Source: Coxiellaceae bacterium
GTDB taxonomy: Bacteria > Pseudomonadota > Gammaproteobacteria > Coxiellales > Coxiellaceae
Assembly: GCA_014238445.1 (NCBI GenBank)
Contig: JABABC010000200.1
Location: forward strand, 1 to 21,277
Direction: 5' to 3'
Length of the DNA stretch: 21,277 bases
Positions 1 to 8,152 of this stretch are shown here, one piece after another. The stretch's first letter is position 1. Every line of letters starts with the position of its first letter. The notes under the pieces were generated by a model. The model ran no database searches. It was given only the letters and a program-made list of their open reading frames with translations, and was not told the DNA's origin. A program made the position numbers and the translations under genes.

Positions 1-231
1 AATCATCACATTGTCTGTTAATACAGTCTTCGCTGTTGTATAAGTGGTCTCATCCTTTGCTGGCATTTGTCCCTCTCCCTCGGGTAAAAGCTTATTAAGA
101 ACAGAATCTGCGGTATTCAAAGCATTGACGGTTTGATTCGCAAGCTGTCCAGCATGAACAAGCCCTTTGGTCGCATTGAGTGCCGTTCCTACTGGTATCA
201 TCGGATTCCTTTGCTGTAACCATCCAGCCAT
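1..231 (-). CDS. Unrecognised protein, N-terminal part only (runs off left edge)
   Basis: An open frame of 77 codons starts at ATG 231 and is still open at the window edge. The visible protein begins MAGWLQQRNPMIPVGTALNA and is rich in Ala, Asn, Thr and Leu. It has no signal peptide, no clear membrane segment and no motif I recognise. Residues 15-50 could form an amphipathic helix. No convincing Shine-Dalgarno precedes the ATG; the leader is T-rich with a seven-base homopolymer about 45 bases upstream. A neighbouring ATG at 236 is in another frame and closes quickly. The gene points away from everything else in the window apart from sharing the strand of the katG operon. It may be a real gene or a chance frame; only the missing downstream part can decide. 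Confidence 0.4.
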   Translation of the reverse strand, partial: MAGWLQQRNPMIPVGTALNATKGLVHAGQLANQTVNALNTADSVLNKLLPEGEGQMPAKDETTYTTAKTVLTDNVMI

Positions 232-586
232 AGCATGTCAAAAAAACAGAAAAAACAATAGGATAAACCCACCCCCCCTCTAAAATTAATAATTTCTTAA
301 TGATTACTTGTTATATCATTTAGACTGTCACCCAACCTGTCTTAAAATCTTGAGAAATCAACATAAGCAGACGATCGAACATCACAACAAAAGAGCGCCC
401 ACAAAAGTACTCTGTGATGATAGCACTGTAATCGCGACTGATCTTATGGTGACAGCTGACCTGTATTTTAAGTTTCGTTAATGCAGACACGCTCGATTGT
501 AAAGTATTGACTACTGTATTTTTGGTGTTTCATGCCATAAAAATAGGTGCTAGTGGCTTATGCTGCTTGATTGACACATGATGAGA
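232..586. other. Intergenic stretch without a recognisable gene
   Basis: These 355 bases lie between the end of the exporter gene and the start of the edge gene. I read them on both strands and found no open frame of note, no RNA gene and no convincing hairpin terminator. A C7 tract (272-278 on the plus strand) and a -10-like TATAAC on the minus strand (310-315) sit upstream of the edge gene, but no matching -35 is visible. Confidence 0.5.
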
Positions 587-1777
587 TCACTCTCTAGACA
601 TCAATGACGGGCGATACCAACAAACATAGGTTAAGGATAATAACAAGATGATACCTAAAAAAAACACACTGAAATCAGTTTGATGATGATCCTTTAGAAG
701 ACTCGCAATAGCACTCGCTACAGATGCCAGAAAAATAAAGCAGGCACTCAATACGGCACTAGCTGTCCCTGAAAATTCTGGGTACAAACGTAATGCTGCA
801 CCATAAGTGTTTGGGAAATAGATCCCACAGCAAAATATAATCATACCTGTGGGTATGATGATATTATAAATATTAATTGGAGCAACTAATAATATAGCCA
901 CTTCCACCAGAACGGCGATGATCATAACCACCGCAGCCATATCTAACCGGACACGAGCGTCACGTGAAATCATCCTTTTGTTCACATAGTTCCCAAGAAA
1001 AAAAGCGACACCCATCCCTAAGGCAACATAGCCATAAAAAATAGATGTGCGCCCTAGTACTACCTGAATTAAAAATGGACCCATGGTATTAAAGACAACG
1101 ATACACGCATAAACAAATCCTGAAATGAACACCGCACCGATAAATACCGATGACGATAACAGTGTTTTACTCCTATCAACCAGTAACGAGAAAGAAAAAG
1201 AGGACTTCTGATAGAGCGTTTCCGGTAAGACTAACACCATAAGACTCAATTGAATGAAGCCATAAAAAGCTAACGTATAAAAACACCATTTCCACGACAA
1301 GTAGTGCTGAAAGTATCCTCCAATAAATGGCGCCACGATAGGGCCGATGGACCACGCAATGGTAGTCATATTAACCACACGATAATACTCCTGACCTTCA
1401 AAAACATCGGGTGTAATTGCACGACTTACGCCCGCAATAGCAGCAACCCCTACACCTTGAATAAATCGAAAAAACAATAACACATAAATCGTCGGTGAGA
1501 GCGTAATACATAATGCAGAAAGTACATAAAGCACAGCACCAAATACTAATGGTTTTTTACGTCCGATGGCATCTGATAGAGGCCCAAATAACAAACAAAA
1601 GCAGCTATAACCTAATAAAAACACACTAATCGTTAACTGTGTCATCCCCGGTGTCGTATTAAAATAGGCTGTCATGGCTGGCAATGAAGGCACGTAAATA
1701 TCAACTGAGGCACCAGAGATAGGCATTGCAATTAATAAATAGATAATGATCCAGCGCCTTCGGCTGTCACTGCTCAT
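587..1777 (-). CDS. MFS drug-resistance exporter, Bcr/CflA type
   Basis: This is a major facilitator superfamily inner-membrane exporter of the drug:proton antiporter, 12-TM Bcr/CflA type. These proteins expel small toxic compounds, but the substrate here cannot be read. With the start at 1777 the protein has 396 residues, normal for the family. Seen directly are the TM1 motif VDIYVPSLPAM (residues 25-35) with its conserved Asp, the loop 2-3 motif A GPLSDAIGRKKP (65-76), and a motif C-like GPIVAPFIGG in the fifth helix. A start at 1804 would overlap the upstream stop, but AAGGA seven bases before ATG 1777 favours the shorter form. It is the last gene of a three-gene unit after katG and a pore-loop protein, about 23 bases behind the latter. 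Ends in TGA. No terminator is evident. Confidence 0.88.
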   Translation of the reverse strand: MSSDSRRRWIIIYLLIAMPISGASVDIYVPSLPAMTAYFNTTPGMTQLTISVFLLGYSCFCLLFGPLSDAIGRKKPLVFGAVLYVLSALCITLSPTIYVLLFFRFIQGVGVAAIAGVSRAITPDVFEGQEYYRVVNMTTIAWSIGPIVAPFIGGYFQHYLSWKWCFYTLAFYGFIQLSLMVLVLPETLYQKSSFSFSLLVDRSKTLLSSSVFIGAVFISGFVYACIVVFNTMGPFLIQVVLGRTSIFYGYVALGMGVAFFLGNYVNKRMISRDARVRLDMAAVVMIIAVLVEVAILLVAPINIYNIIIPTGMIIFCCGIYFPNTYGAALRLYPEFSGTASAVLSACFIFLASVASAIASLLKDHHQTDFSVFFLGIILLLSLTYVCWYRPSLMSRE

Positions 1778-1800
1778 TTCAGAGTCCTTACTGAATAATT

Positions 1801-2706
1801 TCATTTGCGACTATTAGCAATGACATTAAACTTTTCTTGAACAAAACCTAATGTTGCTGCCAAAACAACCGTCACCCAAATAAGTCCCACAATGAGCTCC
1901 AATATCTCCACCCATCTCACCACCAATCCAATGGCAGAAATATTAGCATCACCTAAAGTGGAAATAGTCATAATGGAAAAATAGAGATAATCATTGAAAG
2001 GTATCTGGCCATTCGAATAAGCAAACGAACCTGGCAGAAATTGTTCTATCACCGCATAAAAACCGGAAAAAACTAATGCAATCACAAAATATCCAATAAA
2101 AAATGCAGCGGCAGGTAAAATCATTATGACCAAATAATCAATCATATGAGAAAACTGATTGATACAAGGAAAGATCAGTCGATATGTGGCAAGGTATAAA
2201 AAACATCCTGCACTAAACCCTACTATACAGCCAAATACTATTGGAGAATCAATGAAGGGAATATGACTGTCAACACCCGCTCGCTTTATCAAAAGGATCA
2301 CAACAAAGCATACCACTGCCAGACAACCAATAATGATCGAATATTTTTCTCTGCTGATTTTATTGTTCTTGTAGCCCTCCACAAGACAACTTAATGACCC
2401 AACAACAAAAGTCGCAATGAAACTATAAATAAAATAAGGTTCTACCTTCCCCCAGATTGCTTGACGAATACTCTCTATGCACCAAATCATCAAACCAAGA
2501 ATCAACATGCTCACCAAGACAGTTAAAAAACTAACAAACCTACCGCCATGATGGCTGGATGTTTTGAATACAAGGAGCCCTGTTAATACAAAAGCTATGA
2601 CGATAACGTGTGCGTCAGATGAAGCTGATAATAAAAAGGGACTGGCTAATAATAATGGCAATAGATAACACACTAAGAAGTATATAATCATATTATCTTT
2701 TCTCAT
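1801..2706 (-). CDS. Polytopic membrane protein with C-terminal pore-loop (ion channel-like) module
   Basis: This is an integral membrane protein with roughly eight predicted hydrophobic segments. Numbered from the alternative ATG at 2730, the last part (residues about 198-298) has the plan of a two-TM potassium channel: a helix, a re-entrant stretch YFSIMTISTLGDANISA, then another helix. In K+ channels the filter reads TxGYGD; here the aligned residues are TLGDAN, so the Tyr and second Gly of the filter are replaced by Asp and Ala. The remaining N-terminal helices match no family I know. ATG 2706 (301 residues) has AAAGGA seven bases ahead. ATG 2730 would give 309 residues and a four-base overlap with katG. 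The gene sits between katG and an exporter, so it is probably co-transcribed. Channel-like architecture is supported, ion selectivity is not. It might be a non-conducting or differently selective relative. Confidence 0.75.
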   Translation of the reverse strand: MRKDNMIIYFLVCYLLPLLLASPFLLSASSDAHVIVIAFVLTGLLVFKTSSHHGGRFVSFLTVLVSMLILGLMIWCIESIRQAIWGKVEPYFIYSFIATFVVGSLSCLVEGYKNNKISREKYSIIIGCLAVVCFVVILLIKRAGVDSHIPFIDSPIVFGCIVGFSAGCFLYLATYRLIFPCINQFSHMIDYLVIMILPAAAFFIGYFVIALVFSGFYAVIEQFLPGSFAYSNGQIPFNDYLYFSIMTISTLGDANISAIGLVVRWVEILELIVGLIWVTVVLAATLGFVQEKFNVIANSRK

Positions 2707-2726
2707 CAACCCATCCTTTTCATTCA

Positions 2727-4856
2727 TCATGATAACCTATCCGCATTCATCACCTTATTCCAAGCTCTAATAAAATCATGGGTAAAGTGATCATTCGCAT
2801 CATCTGAAGCATACACCTCTGCAATAGCACGCAGTTGCGCATTAGAACCAAACACCAAATCAATCCGAGAAGCCCTGAAACTGGCTTCAGAAGATTCACG
2901 GCATTGACTCTGGTAAACATAGTCATTGGCTGTTGGCTGCCACTCAACATCCATCTGTAACAACTGTCTAAAAAAGACGGGCGTTAATGTCGGCGTGCTA
3001 TCACCCATGATACCTAAATTATCGTGTGTAACACCTAATGCGCGTAATCCACCCACTAACACCGTCATTTCAGGTGCAGACAGACCTAATAACTGTGCTT
3101 TATCGATCAAGGCGTCCTCAGGTAACAACCCAGACGATGCATGAAAGAAATTGCGAAAGCCATCGGCATCGGGCTCTAAGACTGCAAATGAATCCACATC
3201 GGTATCAACTTGCGCGGCATCGCCACGCCCTGGCACAAAAGGCACTGACTCACCACTGACTGTTTCAATCGCCACATTGCCCGCCAGCACAATCACATCC
3301 GCTAGTGATGCTCCCGTTTCGCTCGCAATCGGCTCGAGTTTTGCCAAGACCCGATTCAGTTGTTCTGGCTTATTCACAGCCCATTGATGTTGTGGTGCTA
3401 AACGAATACGTGCGCCATTCGCACCACCTCGTCGATCTGAACCACGGTAGGTTGAGGCACTGGCCCAAGCGGTTTCAACACACTCCGTTAAGGATAACTC
3501 ACTGGCCACAATACGTTGTTTAACCACATCGATATCGTAATCGGTAGGTCCTGCAGGCACAGGGTCTTGCCAAATAAAAGCCGTTGTTGGGGCTTCCGGA
3601 CCAAGGTATCGACTTTGCGGCCCCATATCACGGTGTAATAATTTAAACCAAGCATTGGCAAACGCTGCTTTAAAAGCCTCTGGGTCTTTTAAGAAGCGTT
3701 CTGAAATTTTTCGATATTCAGGATCTTCACGCATCGCCATATCAGCTGTTGTCATCATCGTGGGTACTTTTTGAGAAGGATCATCCACCTGCGGCGCTAG
3801 ATCCTCCTCACGTTGATCGACAGCTCGCCAGATATAAGCACCTGCCGGACTTTTCGTTAACTCCCATTCATAACCGAGCAACACCCTAAAATAATCATAA
3901 TCCCATTGTGCCGGGTTAGGCGTCCAAGGGCCTTCTAAACCACTGGTTGTGGTATCTCTTCCCTTACCTGTTTGGAAGGCATTTTTCCAACCCAGCCCCA
4001 TTGCCTCGATTGGCGCACCTTCAGGCTCAACACCCACTAAATCTGGGTCACCGGCACCGTGCGTCTTACCAAAGGTATGCCCACCGGCAGTTAATGCCAC
4101 TGTTTCCTCATCATTCATTGCCATCCGTGCAAAGGTCTCACGAATATCCTGTGCGGAAGCTAATGGGTCAGGATTGCCGTCAGGACCTTCAGGATTAACG
4201 TAAATTAATCCCATTTGTACCGCTGCTAATGGTAAGTCCAACTCGCGATCACCTCGATAGCGCTGATTATCGAGCCATTCCTTTTCCAAACCCCAATAAA
4301 TATCTTCCTCAGGCGCCCAAATGTCTTCTCGTCCGCCACTAAACCCAATGGTATAACCACCCATAGATTCAATCGCGACATTACCAGCAAGTATTAATAA
4401 GTCCGCCCAGCTGATCTGCTGGCCGTATTTTTGCTTAATAGGCCACAGTAATCGGCGAGCTTTATCGAGGTTGCCGTTATCAGGCCAGCTATTGAGTGGC
4501 GCAAAACGCTGGGCGCCCGTGCCACCGCCGCCACGGCCGTCTGCTGTTCTATAGGTTCCCGCGGCATGCCATGACATGCGAATAAAAAAGGGACCATAGT
4601 GACCATAATCAGCGGGCCACCAAGATTGAGAGTCTGTCATTAATGCGGTTAAATCTTCTTTTAATGCAAAGTAATCTAAGGCTTCAAAGGCTTGACGATA
4701 ATGAAACGTTTCACTTAACGGATTAGAGTCGGCCGAATGTTGATGCAAAATAGATAAGTTTAATTGGTTTGGCCACCAATCTTTATTGGATGTACGCTCA
4801 TCACCTTGGCGTGTCATGGCACCATGCATCACTGGGCAACGGGATTCTTCATTCAT
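2727..4856 (-). CDS. katG: Catalase-peroxidase KatG
   Basis: Bifunctional haem catalase-peroxidase that decomposes hydrogen peroxide and oxidises small donors. The protein is 709 residues when started at ATG 4856, which has AAGGAG at the right distance; an upstream ATG at 4922 adds 22 unlikely residues. The N-terminal haem domain shows RMSWHAAGTYR with distal Arg93, Trp96 and His97, the IYVNPEGP segment with Tyr219, FARM with Met245, and TAGGHTFGK with the proximal His260. These are the residues of the Trp-Tyr-Met adduct that gives KatG its catalase activity, so the enzyme should be active. The degenerate second peroxidase domain fills the C-terminal half, as usual. It is probably cytoplasmic, with no signal peptide. 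It lies 81 bases after rlmKL with its own candidate promoter and is followed by two membrane-protein genes. Ends in TGA. Confidence 0.97.
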   Translation of the reverse strand: MNEESRCPVMHGAMTRQGDERTSNKDWWPNQLNLSILHQHSADSNPLSETFHYRQAFEALDYFALKEDLTALMTDSQSWWPADYGHYGPFFIRMSWHAAGTYRTADGRGGGGTGAQRFAPLNSWPDNGNLDKARRLLWPIKQKYGQQISWADLLILAGNVAIESMGGYTIGFSGGREDIWAPEEDIYWGLEKEWLDNQRYRGDRELDLPLAAVQMGLIYVNPEGPDGNPDPLASAQDIRETFARMAMNDEETVALTAGGHTFGKTHGAGDPDLVGVEPEGAPIEAMGLGWKNAFQTGKGRDTTTSGLEGPWTPNPAQWDYDYFRVLLGYEWELTKSPAGAYIWRAVDQREEDLAPQVDDPSQKVPTMMTTADMAMREDPEYRKISERFLKDPEAFKAAFANAWFKLLHRDMGPQSRYLGPEAPTTAFIWQDPVPAGPTDYDIDVVKQRIVASELSLTECVETAWASASTYRGSDRRGGANGARIRLAPQHQWAVNKPEQLNRVLAKLEPIASETGASLADVIVLAGNVAIETVSGESVPFVPGRGDAAQVDTDVDSFAVLEPDADGFRNFFHASSGLLPEDALIDKAQLLGLSAPEMTVLVGGLRALGVTHDNLGIMGDSTPTLTPVFFRQLLQMDVEWQPTANDYVYQSQCRESSEASFRASRIDLVFGSNAQLRAIAEVYASDDANDHFTHDFIRAWNKVMNADRLS

Positions 4857-4893
4857 TGCATTCTCCTTAATGACCTTAGCTTCCTTGCACACT

Positions 4894-4922
4894 ATTAAAT
4901 ACGGTTTCACTCTATTGCGCAA
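4894..4922 (-). promoter_or_regulatory. Candidate katG promoter with palindrome over the -35
   Basis: Read on the minus strand, TTGCGC (4917-4922) and TTTAAT (4894-4899) are separated by 17 bases and lie just upstream of the katG start. The -35 is inside a perfect 12-base palindrome TATTGCGCAATA (4913-4924), which could be an operator. It gives 4 of 6 and 5 of 6 matches to the sigma-70 consensus. No OxyR-type site was recognised. Confidence 0.4.
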
Positions 4923-4937
4923 TAAACTAACAACACA

Positions 4938-7046
4938 CTACATTTTTTTAATTTTAAAACACTGATGCGGCTTTTTAGGTCGATTAAAATCTTCATCGAC
5001 CGTTTGGTGCGTTATATCCTGAATGCAATAATCCGTTTTAATTGCGTCATACAACTGGAATGATTGTAGATTCGTTGAAAAATACAACACACCATCATCA
5101 GTCAGGTGTTTCATACCCTGTTGAATCAAGATCACGTGATCTCGCTGAACGTCTAACACTTGCTCCATGCGTTTTGAATTCGAAAAACTCGGTGGATCCA
5201 GCAATACAACATCAAATTTCTCATCAGGATCACGCTCCAACCACGTCATACAATCCGCCTGTATGAACTGATGCTGATGTATCGGCAACTGATTTAACTG
5301 AAAATTATCTTTTGCCCACTGCAAATAGGTTTTTGATAGATCCACGTTACACGTAATAGCACCACCGAGTGCTGCTTGAACACTAAAGACACCGGTGTAA
5401 CAAAAACAATTTAACAGCCTTTTACCTTTTAATGTACCAGCAAATAGGAGGCGTAATCGACGATGATCCAAAAACAAACCCGTATCTAAATAATCATGCA
5501 AATTCACTTGAATCTTTGCACGACCCTCTTGCACAATATGTGTTTTTTTATCGCGGGCTAAAGGCTGATATTGTTGCGCGCCTTTTTGACGTTGCCGTTG
5601 TTTTAAAACCAACTGTTTCGCTGGGATATCTAACACTTGCGGTAACACCTGCAGCATATCCACAACACGCTGTTGAGCCTTATGCTCGGGAATCGACTTT
5701 GGTGGCTTATACTCTTGAACATGCACCCAGTCGCCATAGACATCAACCGCAAAAGCATACTCCGGTAAATCGGCATCATATAATCGATAACAATTAGATA
5801 CCCCACTCTTCAACCATCGTGATAAACGTTTTTTATTTTTCATTAACCGATTCAATAACCCTTGAGCGGCATCACTCAACCTTCGTGTATCAGAAGAGCG
5901 GTATTGATTCTCAGGTGTGACATCCATGCAATACAACGAGACTTTCAATGGCCCATTAAAAAATTGATACTGCTTATGTGACTGTAACCCAATCGCTTTA
6001 GCCAACAGAGGCTCTGTGGTCAAAACAGCTGCATGATAACCCTGACACTGCGCATGAAGTACTTTCCCTAGCGCCTGATACACGGGGATTAAACGCTCAA
6101 CCGTATCTAAGCGTTCACCATAAGGGGGGTTGGTCACCACCAGTCCTGGTGCAGCCAACGCAGGCAATGCCGTAATGGGCTGTTGCTTTAGGTCTACTTG
6201 CTCATCTAATGCTAATTGACTGACACACTGTTTCGTCAACGCGATCATTTTAGCGTCTTGATCAAAGCCATAAAATCGGTTTTGAACGGGTTTTTGCGCC
6301 GATAAAGCTTCTTCTCTGATCGTTTCCCATAACGCGCTATCATGTCCTTTCCAATAGAGTAACGACTGATCTTGACGCAATAATCCAGGGGCTCGATTCC
6401 CAGCCATTAATGCCGCCTCAATCAATAGTGTCCCTGATCCACAAAAAGGATCAACGAAGGCTCCGCCTTTTTCCAATACAGCAGGCCAGCCCGCACGGAT
6501 CAACAAGGCTGCCGCAATGTTCTCTTTTAATGGAGCGCGCCCAGCCTGTTGTCGATAACCTCGCTGATGCAAGCTATAGCCAACAACATCTAAACTCACC
6601 GTTAACACGCCACGACGCCAATGGGCTTGTAATCGAATATCGGGCTGCTGTTTATCCACACTCGGACGTTGCCCGGTTGGCCTGAAATAATCAACAATCG
6701 CATCTTTAACCAGCTGTGCACCATACATGGTGTTGTTTATAAATTGTGACTCGCCATAATAGTCAATCGCAATCGTACGATCGACCGCAAAGACACTGGA
6801 CCAATCAAATTGACTACAGAGCTGACTTACAGCGGCGACATCATTCACTTCACCTGAGAACAAAGGTAATAAAACGCGATTCGCTAATCGTGACCACAAA
6901 CACACACGGTACATCAGAGCCAAATCAACCTGGGCATACACACCCAACGGTGACACCCGATCAACAGCCACTCCTAATGATCGCAACTCCGCCTCTAATA
7001 AATACTCCATATTACGAGGACAGGTCGCTAAAATTGCATAAGACAT
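4938..7046 (-). CDS. rlmL: Bifunctional 23S rRNA methyltransferase RlmKL
   Basis: Fused enzyme that methylates 23S rRNA at G2445 (m2G, N-terminal RlmL half) and G2069 (m7G, C-terminal RlmK half; E. coli numbering). Its 702 residues equal the E. coli protein length as I know it. Residues 1-160 are the THUMP-containing region. The first SAM-binding fold shows FVDPFCGSGTLLIEAA (about 197-212) and the catalytic NPPYGERL (306-313). The second fold shows NCFCYTGVFS (546-555) and DPPSFSNSK (617-625). Both active sites look intact. It starts 51 bases after the tdh stop, with only a weak AGGT-type ribosome site, so it may be translated from the tdh transcript. Ends in TAG. Also known by the older names rlmKL and ycbY. 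Confidence 0.96.
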   Translation of the reverse strand: MSYAILATCPRNMEYLLEAELRSLGVAVDRVSPLGVYAQVDLALMYRVCLWSRLANRVLLPLFSGEVNDVAAVSQLCSQFDWSSVFAVDRTIAIDYYGESQFINNTMYGAQLVKDAIVDYFRPTGQRPSVDKQQPDIRLQAHWRRGVLTVSLDVVGYSLHQRGYRQQAGRAPLKENIAAALLIRAGWPAVLEKGGAFVDPFCGSGTLLIEAALMAGNRAPGLLRQDQSLLYWKGHDSALWETIREEALSAQKPVQNRFYGFDQDAKMIALTKQCVSQLALDEQVDLKQQPITALPALAAPGLVVTNPPYGERLDTVERLIPVYQALGKVLHAQCQGYHAAVLTTEPLLAKAIGLQSHKQYQFFNGPLKVSLYCMDVTPENQYRSSDTRRLSDAAQGLLNRLMKNKKRLSRWLKSGVSNCYRLYDADLPEYAFAVDVYGDWVHVQEYKPPKSIPEHKAQQRVVDMLQVLPQVLDIPAKQLVLKQRQRQKGAQQYQPLARDKKTHIVQEGRAKIQVNLHDYLDTGLFLDHRRLRLLFAGTLKGKRLLNCFCYTGVFSVQAALGGAITCNVDLSKTYLQWAKDNFQLNQLPIHQHQFIQADCMTWLERDPDEKFDVVLLDPPSFSNSKRMEQVLDVQRDHVILIQQGMKHLTDDGVLYFSTNLQSFQLYDAIKTDYCIQDITHQTVDEDFNRPKKPHQCFKIKKM

Positions 7047-7097
7047 TGATTTACCTGCTTAAATTTATTTGATGCATTGATTCAGAAGTAGAATGAA

Positions 7098-8126
7098 TCA
7101 CTCAGACCAATGTAAAATCACTTTCCCGGCATCACCAGATAAGGCCCGCTGAAAGGCGGCCTCATAATCATCCACCGGAAAATGATCAGTAAGAACAGCA
7201 CTGACATCCAACCCAGACTGCAGCATCGCCATGCCTTTATACCAGGTCTCAAACATACGTCTACCATAAATGCCTTGCACGGTAATACCTTTAAACACAA
7301 TGGAAGACCAGTCGGTTTCAAAAGGCTGAGGTGGAATACCCAAAAAAGCGATACGCCCACCGTTATTCATCACACTGATCATGTCAGTAAACGCATGCGC
7401 ACTCCCTGACATTTCCATGGCAACATCAAACCCTTCTTTCATACCCAGCGTTTCCATAGCCGATGACAACGCCACCTTTTCTGGGTGTATAGCTAACGTT
7501 GCACCCATCTGCTCAGCTAAGGCTAATCGCTGTGGGTTCATGTCCGTAATCACTACGCGCAAAGCACCAACATGACGCGCAATGGCAGCAGCCATTAAGC
7601 CCACAGGGCCTGCTCCCGTGATCAACACATCTTCACCCACTAAATTAAAGGCCAATGCGGTATGCACCGCATTACCAAAAGGATCGAGAATCGCAGCCAT
7701 TTCATCACTGATGTGATCCGGCAATGAACAGACATTAGTAGCGGGTAATACTAAATACTCCGCAAACGCACCTGGTAAATGAACGCCGACACCTAAGGTG
7801 TTACGGCAGAGATGACGATGCCCTGCTCGGCAATTACGACAATGCCCACAGGTAATATGCCCTTCCCCTGACACTCGATCACCTACCGTGATACCTGTGA
7901 CAGAGGAACCCACTTCGACCACCTCTCCAATAAACTCATGCCCAACGTGCATGGGTACCGGAATCGTTTTCTGTGCCCACTCATCCCATTGGTAAATATG
8001 TAAATCTGTACCACAAATTGCCGTCTGCTTAATTTTAATAAGCACATCGTTTGGCTGACACGTTGGCATATCAGCCTCAGTCATCCACAACCCTGGTTCA
8101 GCGTGTAATTTCGATAATACTTTCAT
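7098..8126 (-). CDS. tdh: L-threonine 3-dehydrogenase
   Basis: Zinc-dependent medium-chain dehydrogenase that oxidises L-threonine to 2-amino-3-ketobutyrate with NAD+. The next enzyme, Kbl, should convert this to glycine and acetyl-CoA. The protein has 342 residues, about the E. coli length. Catalytic zinc ligands are visible at Cys38 and the His63-Glu64 pair of GHEF. The structural zinc site is Cys93, Cys96, Cys99 and Cys107. The NAD-binding glycine motif GAGPVG is at 171-176. No key residue is missing. It starts 26 bases after the kbl stop codon, the usual kbl-tdh operon. Because kbl upstream is interrupted, the product of this enzyme may have no dedicated partner and would decay to aminoacetone. 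Polarity from the premature stop could also reduce its expression. Ends in TGA. Confidence 0.97.
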   Translation of the reverse strand: MKVLSKLHAEPGLWMTEADMPTCQPNDVLIKIKQTAICGTDLHIYQWDEWAQKTIPVPMHVGHEFIGEVVEVGSSVTGITVGDRVSGEGHITCGHCRNCRAGHRHLCRNTLGVGVHLPGAFAEYLVLPATNVCSLPDHISDEMAAILDPFGNAVHTALAFNLVGEDVLITGAGPVGLMAAAIARHVGALRVVITDMNPQRLALAEQMGATLAIHPEKVALSSAMETLGMKEGFDVAMEMSGSAHAFTDMISVMNNGGRIAFLGIPPQPFETDWSSIVFKGITVQGIYGRRMFETWYKGMAMLQSGLDVSAVLTDHFPVDDYEAAFQRALSGDAGKVILHWSE

Positions 8127-8152
8127 TATTTGCTCTCATGTCACCCTTAAAA

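Noticed and set aside
2750..4606. Several 60-90 codon open frames overlapping katG on both strands
   Set aside because: They are shadows of a highly conserved katG and have no ribosome sites or recognisable product.
4857..4922. A 22-residue N-terminal extension of KatG
   Set aside because: It contains the katG AAGGAG site and the candidate promoter, so ATG 4856 is the start.
5042..7072. Plus-strand open frames opposite rlmKL, up to 121 codons
   Set aside because: The rlmKL reading is unambiguous and the opposite frames read as antisense of its codons.
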